Source: CAG-791 sp963593905 (lineage in GTDB: Bacteria; Bacillota; Clostridia; Lachnospirales; Lachnospiraceae). From it: a stretch of DNA of 59,259 bases. Below the pieces are notes generated by a model. It worked only from the letters and a program-made list of their open reading frames with translations, searched no databases and was not told the DNA's origin. Location: positions 1 to 59,259 of the forward strand of contig CAVBBL010000015.1 of NCBI GenBank assembly GCA_963593905.1. Direction: 5' to 3'. The translations under genes and the position numbers were made by a program. Positions 1-7,964 of this stretch are shown in pieces; within the stretch, counting starts at the first letter, position 1, and the number at the start of each line of letters is the position of its first letter.

Positions 1-90
1 CGTCATCAATGCAAGATCACATCGGAGAATTCGCCTGCGCGAAATTCTCCTCGTGCTGCCGCGGTAAACCGCGGCATAGAAAGGAGAAAA
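1..90 (+). repeat. Modular hairpin leader (family 1) before proB
   Basis: Seen: a hairpin at 24-50 (GGAGAATT and AATTCTCC arms, CGC/GCG inner pairs, CTGC loop) is followed by a perfect 8-bp hairpin at 58-75 (GCCGCGGT / ACCGCGGC), then AAGGAG and the proB start codon. The same two-hairpin arrangement recurs before ackA, ilvA, aroQ, ftsY and others in this window, with different arm sequences that still pair. The window begins inside the element, so its upstream modules are cut off. Function is unknown: it may be an RNA leader or an interspersed repeat. Confidence 0.75.
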
Positions 91-999
91 ATGGAACAGG
101 AGACACAGAGTCAGGAAAGTGTCCTTCATCAGGAAGGAATAGAATACCGCAGACATCTGCCGGAGAGAAAACGCATCGTGATCAAGGTGGGCACTTCTTC
201 TTTGTTGCGGCCGGAAACAGGACGCCTGGATTATCACAAAATAGACCGACTGGCCAGGGAACTTTCCGATATTAAGAATAAAGGCAAAGAGGTGATTTTA
301 GTGAGCTCCGGCGCAACTGCCGTAGGACGGGAGGTAGTGAGTATCGGCACAAAGAGTGTGGAAAGCGACAGCCCTATTACGGTAAAACAGGCATGTGCTT
401 CCATTGGACAGGCCAGATTGATGATGATCTACCAGAAGTGCTTTGAGGATTACAATCAATTGACAGGGCAGATTCTGATGACGAAGAATACCATTACCAA
501 CAGTCTGAGCAAATACAACCTGCATAACACCTTTACGGAATTGCTGAAGCTGGATGTGATTCCCATCGTCAATGAAAATGACTCTGTGGCTACCTACGAG
601 TACAAGGTGGGAGACAATGACAGCTTAGCTTCCATGGTATCCTCCTTGATGGAGGCGGATCTGCTGATCCTTCTCTCAGATGTGGACGGTCTGTATACGG
701 ATGATCCCCGATCCAATCAGGATGCGCGCTTCATCGAATATGTGCCGGAATTAACGGATGAGATGATGAATATGGGAAAGGCGACGCCGGGCAGCGCAGG
801 AGGGACCGGCGGTATGGCCACCAAATTGAGCGCAGCCAAGATCGCCACCAGCAGCGGCTGCGATATGGTGATCGTCAACAGCAAGAATATGAATATCATC
901 CACGATGTCATTACCGGCAAAAATGTGGGCACCCTGTTCAGGCAGAATAAAAAAGAGAATTTTGATCTCCAGTCCTATATGGAGGAACTGGATTACTAG
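91..999 (+). CDS. proB: Glutamate 5-kinase
   Basis: Phosphorylates the gamma-carboxylate of glutamate with ATP, the first step of proline synthesis in the cytoplasm. The amino acid kinase fold begins near residue 28 (IVIKVGTSSLL). The substrate-binding segment IPIVNENDSVA lies near residue 160 and GTGGMATK near 238. At 302 residues it has no C-terminal PUA domain, as in many Firmicutes. About 26 residues precede the kinase core, slightly more than usual. AAGGAG sits 4 nt before the ATG and directly follows two hairpins of the repeated leader. proA lies 1 kb downstream, separated by a folate gene, so the three probably form one pathway-mixed operon. Confidence 0.95.
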   Translation: MEQETQSQESVLHQEGIEYRRHLPERKRIVIKVGTSSLLRPETGRLDYHKIDRLARELSDIKNKGKEVILVSSGATAVGREVVSIGTKSVESDSPITVKQACASIGQARLMMIYQKCFEDYNQLTGQILMTKNTITNSLSKYNLHNTFTELLKLDVIPIVNENDSVATYEYKVGDNDSLASMVSSLMEADLLILLSDVDGLYTDDPRSNQDARFIEYVPELTDEMMNMGKATPGSAGGTGGMATKLSAAKIATSSGCDMVIVNSKNMNIIHDVITGKNVGTLFRQNKKENFDLQSYMEELDY

Positions 1000-1016
1000 A
1001 CAGATTCCGTGCAGGG

Positions 1017-1161
1017 AAGATGTTGGGAAGATATTGGGAAGTGGCAGCAATTCACGGATCGGGTGACAAAGGAAATCGTCCATTGATCGGATATACTGTC
1101 TGTATGTCCATTAATCGGATGTACGGTCTGTACGTCCAATGACCGGATAGATTGTCTGCGT
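1017..1161 (+). repeat. Short tandem repeats between proB and the cyclo-ligase gene
   Basis: Seen: three consecutive, diverged 28-bp units at 1078-1105, 1106-1133 and 1134-1161, each beginning GTCCAWT and containing CGGATA/GTA and GTCTG. Just upstream, GAAGATGTTGG and GAAGATATTGG form an 11-bp tandem pair at about 1017-1038. No open frame or promoter is convincing here. This looks like slippage-generated spacer DNA. Confidence 0.75.
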
Positions 1162-1196
1162 AATGGTATTCGCACTGTATCACATGAAGGAAAAGT

Positions 1197-1874
1197 TTGA
1201 AATTGACGGAAAATAATGACAGCAGGTTCTGCGTTGATCGAAAAAAATTAAAGAGAGAAATCAGGCAAACGATCCTGCAGAAAAGAGATGCACTGCCCGA
1301 TGATCTGCGCAGGGCATACAGCAGGCAGATTGCGGAGAAAGTACTGAGGGCAGAGCAATACAGGAATGCAGAGAATATCCTGATTTATGTGAGCTTTCGC
1401 AGTGAAGTGGAGACCTTGCCGCTGATTCATAAGGCCCTGCAGGATGGCAAAAAGGTCTATCTGCCCAGAGTGATGCCATCGGCTTATGAGGATAAAACGG
1501 GAGAGATGGCGTTTTTCCTTGTGAAGGACAAAGAGGAGTGTGAACATCTGGAATTATCCAGATGGGGGATTTTGGAGCCTCCCGCGCTGGAAGAACGAAA
1601 GTTTAAACAAAAAGCCGGCGAACAGAAGGACGTGGGTGAAAAAAAGAGAAAAAATCAAAGGCACTCTACGCTCTTGATCATGCCTGGGGCGGCCTTTGAC
1701 CGGGCCCGCAACCGCATTGGCTATGCCGGCGGCTTTTACGACCGATATTTGGAACGCTTTCCGGAATGTGAGACCATGGCATTGGCTTTTTCCCTGCAGG
1801 TGATCAAGGAGATTCCTGCAGAGGCACATGACAAAAAAACAGGCTGCATCATAACAGAAAAGGAAATAGTTTGA
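1197..1874 (+). CDS. 5-formyltetrahydrofolate cyclo-ligase
   Basis: Converts 5-formyl-THF to 5,10-methenyl-THF with ATP (methenyl-THF synthetase family), returning the storage folate to the one-carbon pool. Seen: the N-terminal KRDALPDDLRRAYSRQI region, LPRV near residue 87, and the family signature RNRIGYAGGFYDRYL near residues 170-185. A Lys/Glu-rich stretch at about 132-156 (EERKFKQKAGEQKDVGEKKR) sits between the LEP loop and the nucleotide-binding strand. It makes the protein about 25 residues longer than usual. The start is TTG with AAGGAAAA upstream. The gene lies between proB and proA, an uncommon arrangement. The stop codon overlaps the first hairpin of the proA leader. Confidence 0.9.
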   Translation: MKLTENNDSRFCVDRKKLKREIRQTILQKRDALPDDLRRAYSRQIAEKVLRAEQYRNAENILIYVSFRSEVETLPLIHKALQDGKKVYLPRVMPSAYEDKTGEMAFFLVKDKEECEHLELSRWGILEPPALEERKFKQKAGEQKDVGEKKRKNQRHSTLLIMPGAAFDRARNRIGYAGGFYDRYLERFPECETMALAFSLQVIKEIPAEAHDKKTGCIITEKEIV

Positions 1875-1977
1875 AGGAGATGTCTGATGGCATTTCTTTC
1901 AAACCGTATTGATGCTGTAAGCGTCATCAATACGTGATTGTGCTGCCGCAGACAAGCTGCGGCATAATGAGGTAACT
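1870..1977 (+). repeat. Modular hairpin leader (family 1) before proA
   Basis: Seen: module a at 1870-1903 (TTTGAAGGAGATGTC, TGAT loop, GGCATTTCTTTCAAA), module b at 1906-1933 (GTATTGATG / CATCAATAC), the linker ACGTGATTGTGCT, then module d at 1945-1963 (GCCGCAG / CTGCGGC). GAGG and the proA ATG follow. The GGAGAA hairpin (module c) seen in other copies is absent. Module a overlaps the stop codon of the cyclo-ligase gene. No U-tract follows any hairpin, so these are not ordinary terminators. Confidence 0.75.
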
Positions 1978-3228
1978 ATGATGAAAACAGTAGAAGAGAT
2001 CTGCCGGGACGGGGCAGGAGTGAAATACGAGATACAGCGTCTGACAACAGAAAAAAAGAATGAAGTATTAAAGACGGCAGCAAAGTTTCTGGTGGATAAC
2101 GAGGCGGAGATCTTAAAGGCTAATCAGGAGGATTTGGAGAGAGCAAAAGAAAACGGCATGCGGCAGGCTATGCAGGATCGTTTGCTTCTGACCGGTGAGC
2201 GTATCGCACAGATGGCAGAGGGTCTTTTGCAGGTGGCAGAGCTGGCCGATCCCAACGGAGAGGTCATGGAGGAATTTACCAGACCAAACGGCCTGTGCAT
2301 CAGCAAGGTTCGTGTGCCTTTAGGAGTGATCGGCATTATTTATGAGTCCAGACCCAATGTGACAGCAGATGCCTTTGCTCTTTGCTTTAAGGCAGGCAAT
2401 GCTGCCATTTTAAAGGGCGGCAGTGATGCACTTTCCTCTAATGAGGCCATTACAAAAGTATTGCAGAAAGCACTTTCGGAATGTGGGGTTAATCCCAATG
2501 CGGTACAGCTCATTGCTACAGCAGATCGCAGTGCTGCCAGGGAATTTATGAAGATGAGAGAATATGTGGATGTGCTGATTCCCAGAGGCGGTGCAGGACT
2601 CATTCGCGCCGTAGTGGAAGAGAGCGATATCCCGGTGATCGAGACAGGCACAGGCAACTGCCATATCTATGTGGATAAAGATGCTGATCTGGCAAAGGCC
2701 GTTTCTATTGCAGTGAATGCCAAGACCCAGCGGATCAGTGTGTGCAATGCCGCAGAGTCTCTGGTGGTGCACGAGGCCGTCAAAGAAAGCTTCCTGCCCT
2801 TACTGGCACAGGCTATGAAGGAACACAGCGTGGAATTGCGGGCCGATGAGCAGGCAAGACCTTTCCTGCCGAATGCTGTGGCTGCTACAGAGGAAGATTT
2901 CGGAAAAGAGTATCTGGACTATATTATGTCCGTGAAGACCGTTTCTTCCCTGCAGGAAGCCATAGAGCATATCAATCGTTATAATACGGGACATTCCGAT
3001 TGTATCATCACAGAAAATAAGGACAGTGCGGATCAGTTCCTGAGAGAAGTAGATGCGGCTTGTGTTTATGTGAATGCATCCACCAGATTTACCGATGGCT
3101 TTGAATTCGGTTTTGGAGCGGAGATCGGCATCAGTACCCAGAAGCTCCACGCCAGAGGTCCTATGGGCCTGCCAGCGCTGACTTCCTATAAATATCAGAT
3201 CCGTGGAAACGGACAAGTGAGAGGGTAG
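1978..3228 (+). CDS. proA: Glutamate-5-semialdehyde dehydrogenase (gamma-glutamyl phosphate reductase)
   Basis: NADPH-dependent reduction of gamma-glutamyl phosphate to glutamate semialdehyde, the second proline step. The protein is 416 residues, the normal family length. It has an aldehyde-dehydrogenase-like fold with GVIGIIYESRPNVTADA near residue 116, the catalytic Cys in ISVCNAAESLV near 256, and FGAEIGISTQKLHARGPMG near 380. Two consecutive ATG codons follow GAGG; the second, 3 nt on, is equally possible. It acts directly after ProB, encoded upstream in the same direction. Confidence 0.95.
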   Translation: MMKTVEEICRDGAGVKYEIQRLTTEKKNEVLKTAAKFLVDNEAEILKANQEDLERAKENGMRQAMQDRLLLTGERIAQMAEGLLQVAELADPNGEVMEEFTRPNGLCISKVRVPLGVIGIIYESRPNVTADAFALCFKAGNAAILKGGSDALSSNEAITKVLQKALSECGVNPNAVQLIATADRSAAREFMKMREYVDVLIPRGGAGLIRAVVEESDIPVIETGTGNCHIYVDKDADLAKAVSIAVNAKTQRISVCNAAESLVVHEAVKESFLPLLAQAMKEHSVELRADEQARPFLPNAVAATEEDFGKEYLDYIMSVKTVSSLQEAIEHINRYNTGHSDCIITENKDSADQFLREVDAACVYVNASTRFTDGFEFGFGAEIGISTQKLHARGPMGLPALTSYKYQIRGNGQVRG

Positions 3229-3253
3229 ACCAGTTAGTCAGCCAATTAGTCGG

Positions 3254-4012
3254 TCAGTCCTTATCCGGTGCGTCTATGCCGGATAGGGACTGCATGGGCT
3301 TTTTGGCAAAGTGATTAAAGACTGCAATGGAGCGGCCCACACCTACCATGGATACGATGGTGCCAAGCCCCACGCCGTACAGAGGATTGCCAAGTACTGT
3401 GCCGATAATCAGGGAAAGGGCTACGCAGCAGATATCGAAGATGTTTTTGGTCAGGCCCAGAGGTTTGTGGACGTGCTTGGCTACGCAGTTGACGATGCCA
3501 TCCCCGGGATTGGGGACCAGATCCATATCCACGGTCATGGCGGCGCCTACACCGGTGAATACCACCGCCAGCACCAATACCAGCAGATCCGTGGGAAGGA
3601 AGCCGCTTTGATAATGGACCAGATTTTCAAAGATCTTTAGGAATCTGGTAAAGAAGATGCTCAGTACGATCTGCAGCAGATCTGTCCAGCGGCTGTTCTT
3701 GCCGTTTAAGATAAACTGGGCGGCCACCAGAATGACGTAAAGAATCAAAGTCAGGTCTGCAAAGCTAAGGCCCATTCCCTCACTGATGGTGTAGGGCACG
3801 GAAATAATGGCGGAGGAGCCGAGACCTGTTTTCGTATTTAAGGTAAGCCCCATAGCCAGAATCAACATGCCAAGGATATAGAAAAACCAGCGAAACAGCA
3901 GATTTCTTTTTTTAGAAGGAGCATCCCCCAGGGTGCTCTTTTTATGGTGCTGTGAGGGAATGGCGTGACCTGCTTCCGGGTTTATGGTTTCTGATGTATT
4001 TTCTTTTTTCAT
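3254..4012 (-). CDS. YczE/YitT-like integral membrane protein
   Basis: Polytopic membrane protein of the YczE (DUF6198-like) family; the transported substrate or role is not known. After a polar 35-residue N-terminus there are about five hydrophobic helices. Characteristic pieces are NTKTGLGSSAI near residue 62 and MDLVPNPGDGIVNCVAKHV near 165. The start is chosen at the ATG whose GGAG lies 6 nt upstream; an in-frame ATG 12 nt earlier overlaps that site. An elaborate repeated leader (4013-4161) lies directly before it, after the ABC exporter gene on the same strand. Confidence 0.8.
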   Translation of the reverse strand: MKKENTSETINPEAGHAIPSQHHKKSTLGDAPSKKRNLLFRWFFYILGMLILAMGLTLNTKTGLGSSAIISVPYTISEGMGLSFADLTLILYVILVAAQFILNGKNSRWTDLLQIVLSIFFTRFLKIFENLVHYQSGFLPTDLLVLVLAVVFTGVGAAMTVDMDLVPNPGDGIVNCVAKHVHKPLGLTKNIFDICCVALSLIIGTVLGNPLYGVGLGTIVSMVGVGRSIAVFNHFAKKPMQSLSGIDAPDKD

Positions 4013-4161
4013 AATAATCTCCATTCCGCAGGCGCTTTGCGCCGGAGGAATCTGAAATCAAATTTCAGATTTGATTTCAGATCAGGTCTATTGGTGACGC
4101 CTGCGGCACCAATAGCTGTGCGAAAAATAATGAGAATCTCTGATTCTCATTATTTTCGCAC
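4013..4161 (-). repeat. Modular hairpin leader (family 2) before the YczE-like gene
   Basis: Read on the minus strand: GTGCGAAAATAATGAG pairs with its complement in a long first hairpin. Next come a CTATTGGTG / CACCAATAG hairpin and the linker ACCTGAT. A 12-bp hairpin with arms CTGAAATCAAAT / ATTTGATTTCAG follows, then ATTCCTCCGGCGC and a last hairpin ending at GGAG and the ATG. The same order and linkers occur at 21011-21151 with different hairpin sequences. This is the best evidence in the window that pairing, not primary sequence, is kept. Confidence 0.8.
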
Positions 4162-4179
4162 TAATCTCCATTTGTAAAT

Positions 4180-5934
4180 TTAGGCCTCTACCAGACATTG
4201 GGTCTTGTACAGGGCAGCATATTCTCCATCTTTTGCCATTAACGCCTTGTGAGTGCCCTCCTCCTTGATGCCTGCTTCATCGATGAGGATGATTCGGGAG
4301 GCATTGCGGATAGTGGAGAGGCGGTGGGCGATAATCAGGGTGGTCCTTCCCTTGGTCAGCTCATCAAAGGCATGCTGGATCCTGGCCTCTGTAATGGTAT
4401 CCAATGCCGAGGTGGCTTCATCCAGGATGAGAATAGGAGGATTCTTAAGGAAAATCCGGGCAATGGAAATGCGCTGCTTTTGTCCGCCGGAAAGAAGTAC
4501 GCCCCGTTCGCCCACCTCGGTGTCAAAGCCCTGGGGCATTTCCAGAATGTCCTCGAAAATCTCTGCCCGTTTGGCAGCTTCCACCACCTCCTCAAAGGAG
4601 GCATCCGGTTTTCCGTAGAGGATATTGTCCTTGATGGTGCCGGAGAAAAGGAATACATCCTGCTGTACGATGCCGATGGCCTGATGCAGAGAATCCTGCT
4701 GCAGGAGGCGCACATCCTTGCCGTCGATGGAAAGAGAACCCTCTGTTACATCGTAGAAGCGGGGAATGAGCTGGCAGAGAGTAGTCTTGCCGCCGCCGGA
4801 AGGACCTACCACAGCGATGGTCTCTCCGGGATGTATCTCCATATTCACATGGGAGAGGACAGGCTGTTCATCTCCCTGGTAATGAAAGGTAACATCCTTG
4901 AGGGTGATATGTCCCTTTACCTCACCGAGAGGTACTGCCTCCGGTGCATCCTGGATTTCCGGCTCCTCGCGCATGAGGGCGGTGAAGCGCTTGAAACCTG
5001 CCATGCCCTGCATATACTGCTCTACAAAGGCGGAGAGCTTGCGGATGGGTGTGATAAAGGTGGTAATGTACAGGGCAAAGGTGGTTAAATCAATAAAATC
5101 CATTTTGCCGATCATGATCATCCAGCCGCCGATGGCGATGACCAGCACAGAGAGGATACCCATGAAAAATTCCATGCCGGACTGGTACAGCGCCATAATC
5201 TTGTAATAGCCTCTCTTGGAGGATAGAAACTGCTCATTGGCCAGACCAAATTTGGTCCGTTCATTTTCTTCATTGGCAAAGGCTTTGGCAGTGCGCATGC
5301 CGGAAATGGCGGATTCCACCTCGGCATTGACACCGGCCAGCCTGACCTTCAGCTGGGCGGAGGCATCCATCATTTTTCGTCTGGTAAAGGCCGTATATAC
5401 CAGAAAGACGGGAATCACCGCAAAGACCACCACTGCCAACTCCCAGCGGATAGAGAGCATAATGGAAAAGGCGCCTAAAATAGTGACGCAGGAGATAAAC
5501 AGATCCTCCGGGCCGTGGTGGGCCAGCTCCGTGATCTCAAACAAATCTCCGGTGACCCGGCTCATCAGCTGCCCGGTGCGGTTGCGGTCATAAAAGGAAA
5601 AGGAGAGCCGCTGCATCTGGGCAAAGAGATCCCGCCGCATGTCTGTCTCCATGATGGCGCCCAAAAGATGTCCCCAGTAGGTGATGATGTAGTACAAAAT
5701 CCCTTTGAGCACGTAGGCGCCTGCCAGAATGGCCATGACAGCAAAGAAAGTGCCGAAGGCATGATCCGGCAGCAGATGCTGCATGCAGTGCCGGGAGACC
5801 GTGGGAAAAGCCAGGTCAATGAGGCACACCAAAAGGGCACAGAACATATCCAGGACAAACAGATGGATATGGGGCCGATAGTAGGAGGCAAAAATCTTCA
5901 GATAGCTGTTTTTCTTAAAGAATTCTGTATTCAT
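4180..5934 (-). CDS. ABC exporter, fused permease and ATPase
   Basis: Half-size exporter of the MsbA/BmrA/LmrA type, expected to work as a homodimer in the membrane; the substrate is unknown. It is 584 residues. Six transmembrane helices span about 20-300, with the family motif YDRNRTGQLMSRVTGD near 115. The nucleotide-binding domain follows, with Walker A GPSGGGKTT near 377, signature LSGGQKQR near 482, Walker B LILDEATSAL near 502 and the H-loop AHRLST near 537. All catalytic residues are present, so it should be active. It is encoded alone upstream of the YczE-like gene. Confidence 0.92.
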   Translation of the reverse strand: MNTEFFKKNSYLKIFASYYRPHIHLFVLDMFCALLVCLIDLAFPTVSRHCMQHLLPDHAFGTFFAVMAILAGAYVLKGILYYIITYWGHLLGAIMETDMRRDLFAQMQRLSFSFYDRNRTGQLMSRVTGDLFEITELAHHGPEDLFISCVTILGAFSIMLSIRWELAVVVFAVIPVFLVYTAFTRRKMMDASAQLKVRLAGVNAEVESAISGMRTAKAFANEENERTKFGLANEQFLSSKRGYYKIMALYQSGMEFFMGILSVLVIAIGGWMIMIGKMDFIDLTTFALYITTFITPIRKLSAFVEQYMQGMAGFKRFTALMREEPEIQDAPEAVPLGEVKGHITLKDVTFHYQGDEQPVLSHVNMEIHPGETIAVVGPSGGGKTTLCQLIPRFYDVTEGSLSIDGKDVRLLQQDSLHQAIGIVQQDVFLFSGTIKDNILYGKPDASFEEVVEAAKRAEIFEDILEMPQGFDTEVGERGVLLSGGQKQRISIARIFLKNPPILILDEATSALDTITEARIQHAFDELTKGRTTLIIAHRLSTIRNASRIILIDEAGIKEEGTHKALMAKDGEYAALYKTQCLVEA

Positions 5935-5965
5935 GGTTGGTCCTTATCTTTATATCGTTTTGCAT

Positions 5966-6373
5966 GGTACATATCGAAAAAACGCGAGCTAAGTACCGAG
6001 GCTCTTGTAAGGCCCCTGCACTTGGATACACGCCGTCCGCCGCCGGCCAAGGGAGCGGGTCCTGTCGGAGGTATCCGTGTTTGTGGACGCCTCTCGGCTC
6101 CGTACAAGAGATCTAGCGGTACATAAGCTCGCAAAAAACGCGAGCTAAGTACCGAGGCTCTTGTAAGGCCCCTGCACTTGGACACACGCCGTCCGCCGCC
6201 GGTCAAGGGAGCGGGTCCTGTCGGAGATATCCGGGTTTGGGACGCCTCTCGGCTCCGTACAAGAGACCTAGCGGTACGTAAGCTCGCAAAAAACGCGAGC
6301 TAAGTACCGAGGCTCTTGTAAGGCCCCTGCACCCGGATACACTCCGCCACCCGCTCCCTTGTCCGGCGGCTAC
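5966..6373. repeat. Tandem array of long imperfect hairpin elements
   Basis: Seen: the conserved core containing CGCGAGCT, AAGTACCGAGGCTCTTGT and AAGGCCCCTGCA starts at 5983, 6139 and 6294, a period of 156 then 155 bp. The first unit is only the right half; the last is complete. The last unit's terminal arms at 6195-6216 and 6349-6370 pair over 21 of 22 positions. Each unit contains an inner hairpin (ACAAGAG ... CTCTTGT around GGTAC). Single copies lie at 24749-24933 and 39452-39637. This fills the 507-bp gap between the ABC exporter and tmcAL; no credible gene lies here. Confidence 0.85.
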
Positions 6374-6441
6374 ACAGCAACACCGCAATACGAAAACTCA
6401 TCAACATGACAACACTCTCTATGTCTTAACGTAAATGCAGA

Positions 6442-7641
6442 TTACTGCACAATCGGAGAGCGCTGACACTCGTGAATCTGCGGCAAGGAGCTGTGATATT
6501 TCTGCCGTGCTCCATCCTGATAGAGCATGGAAGTGCGAATATCCGTCTCCAGCATAGAAACAAAGGGAGGCGTCAGAAGGTCGGGGCCTCTGGAAAGTTT
6601 AGAAATAAGAGGAATACTGCTGTTCTCCTTGATGGCGCTGAGCAAGGGAGCCGCCTGTTTTCGAAAGCCCAGAAGCCTTGCATATCCCGTTATGCCTGCA
6701 TCGATCCATTGCGCCAGGTCATCCTGTCGAAGTTCTAACAGGATATGCAGCAAAGCTCTGGATATGCGGGTGTAGGTGAAATTTCGGCTTTTTACCAGCC
6801 CACAGAAAGCTGTATAGGTGGTAAAGGCAGGCAGGCACTTTTCTATACGGGCTGCTAATGCCGGAGAGACATCCAGGTAGTCTGTCAGTGCTTGTCCCGG
6901 CAGGTCGGCCATGCGCAGTCGGTAGAGCAATGGCCAGGAAAAATCATCGGCGCCGAGGGGAGCGCTTTTTCCCAATCTTTCCTGCCACAAGGCATACAGG
7001 GGCGGAGGCAGTTCTTTTTCCAGTTCTATTTCTTCCTTATGTTTCTTTTCCTGTGGGAGCATAATTTGCCGGAGAGAAGAGGCGGAGGCGGCCTTTGTGC
7101 GGCAGACCGCATGGGGGCGGATGGTGCTGCCGCGCTGCCGGAGCACTTTGCAGTATTCGGTGGCCAGCAGATCGTTAGAACCGGCCGGGGCATTCTGAGC
7201 CAGGGCAGCGGCTTTGGCAGCCGGATAGGAAAGACCGGATCGCAGGCCTTCCTGCATGGCCTTTTGGAAGGATACGGATTCTTCCTGCAAAAGGGCAGCG
7301 GATTTCTCCAACGCTGCCAGATCGCCGCTCTCGGAGCCGAAGCAGAGGGTGGTGACCACGCCCAGCTGGTCTAAGAGGCTGACGGCGCCTCTGGCGAAAT
7401 AATCCGCGCCGGAGCAGGCATAGGGGACAGGGAGCTCTAAGACGGCGTCGGCACCGCAGGAGAGCAGTGCTAAGGTGCGGGCATATTTGTCAATGACGGC
7501 AGGCTCTCCCCGCTGCACATAATCGCCGCTGATCAGCAGCAACAGATAATCCGCATCGGTGTTCTCTCTGGCTTTTTGCAGCAGATAGACGTGCCCCTGA
7601 TGCAGGGGATTGCATTCTGCGATAACAGCTGTAACTCTCAA
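6442..7641 (-). CDS. tmcAL: tRNA(Met) cytidine acetate ligase
   Basis: TmcAL/YlbM family: uses acetate and ATP to acetylate the wobble cytidine (ac4C34) of elongator tRNA-Met. It is 399 residues. The nucleotidyl-transferase-like N-terminus carries AECNPLHQGHVYLL with the HxGH motif at 14-17 and SGDYVQRGEPAVIDK near 39. A Lys/Glu-rich insertion (PQEKKHKEEIELEKEL) lies near residue 200. It is transcribed divergently from pta-ackA, whose product acetate is the TmcAL substrate. In Bacillus the ylbM gene also lies near rpmF. The functional identification follows the family; substrate residues were not checked. Confidence 0.9.
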   Translation of the reverse strand: MRVTAVIAECNPLHQGHVYLLQKARENTDADYLLLLISGDYVQRGEPAVIDKYARTLALLSCGADAVLELPVPYACSGADYFARGAVSLLDQLGVVTTLCFGSESGDLAALEKSAALLQEESVSFQKAMQEGLRSGLSYPAAKAAALAQNAPAGSNDLLATEYCKVLRQRGSTIRPHAVCRTKAASASSLRQIMLPQEKKHKEEIELEKELPPPLYALWQERLGKSAPLGADDFSWPLLYRLRMADLPGQALTDYLDVSPALAARIEKCLPAFTTYTAFCGLVKSRNFTYTRISRALLHILLELRQDDLAQWIDAGITGYARLLGFRKQAAPLLSAIKENSSIPLISKLSRGPDLLTPPFVSMLETDIRTSMLYQDGARQKYHSSLPQIHECQRSPIVQ

Positions 7642-7730
7642 AGAATCTCCTTTATCACGGCCTGCTGCCAGATTGTTAAAAAACTATCGGGATGTATTGA
7701 AAAAGAAACTTGAACAGCACCGTGAATTTA

Positions 7731-7758
7731 TTGTATACAATATGTATAGGTTTATAAT
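7731..7758 (+). promoter_or_regulatory. Probable sigma-A promoter upstream of pta
   Basis: TTGTAT at 7731-7736 and TATAAT at 7753-7758 with a 16-nt spacer lie in the 323-bp divergent gap between tmcAL and pta. This would leave an untranslated leader of about 200 nt. Apart from the AAAGGAG ribosome site before pta, no other clear structure is visible in the gap. The position is inferred by eye only. Confidence 0.5.
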
Positions 7759-7964
7759 AAAGGTACAGATTGCCGGAATTGCCGGGGAAATGTGCAAAAC
7801 AAAAGCTGTTTTGTATGTTTGTCCGTGATAGGGAGAAAAGGACGGCAGTCCGGTATCGAAGGTATCTATCAGTACATAGTAAGTACATATAAAATGGTAC
7901 AGCCAGTGCCCGTTGTACACAGGAGCACTGCGAGACCCATTATAGCACAAAAGGAGAGAAAGCA

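Noticed and set aside
3254..3300. Terminator for proA formed by GTCCTTATCCGG / CCGGATAGGGAC
   Set aside because: The hairpin is inside the end of the convergent YczE-like coding region and has no adjacent T-run; may be incidental.
5966..6373. CRISPR array
   Set aside because: The period is about 155 bp with no short repeat/unique spacer alternation and no cas genes in the window.
5931..6388. Overlapping reading frames on the minus strand with shared peptide segments such as CRGLTRASVLSSR
   Set aside because: They are translations of the repeated hairpin element, recur wherever it occurs (also at 24730-25125 and 39405-39602), and lack ribosome sites. Not genes.
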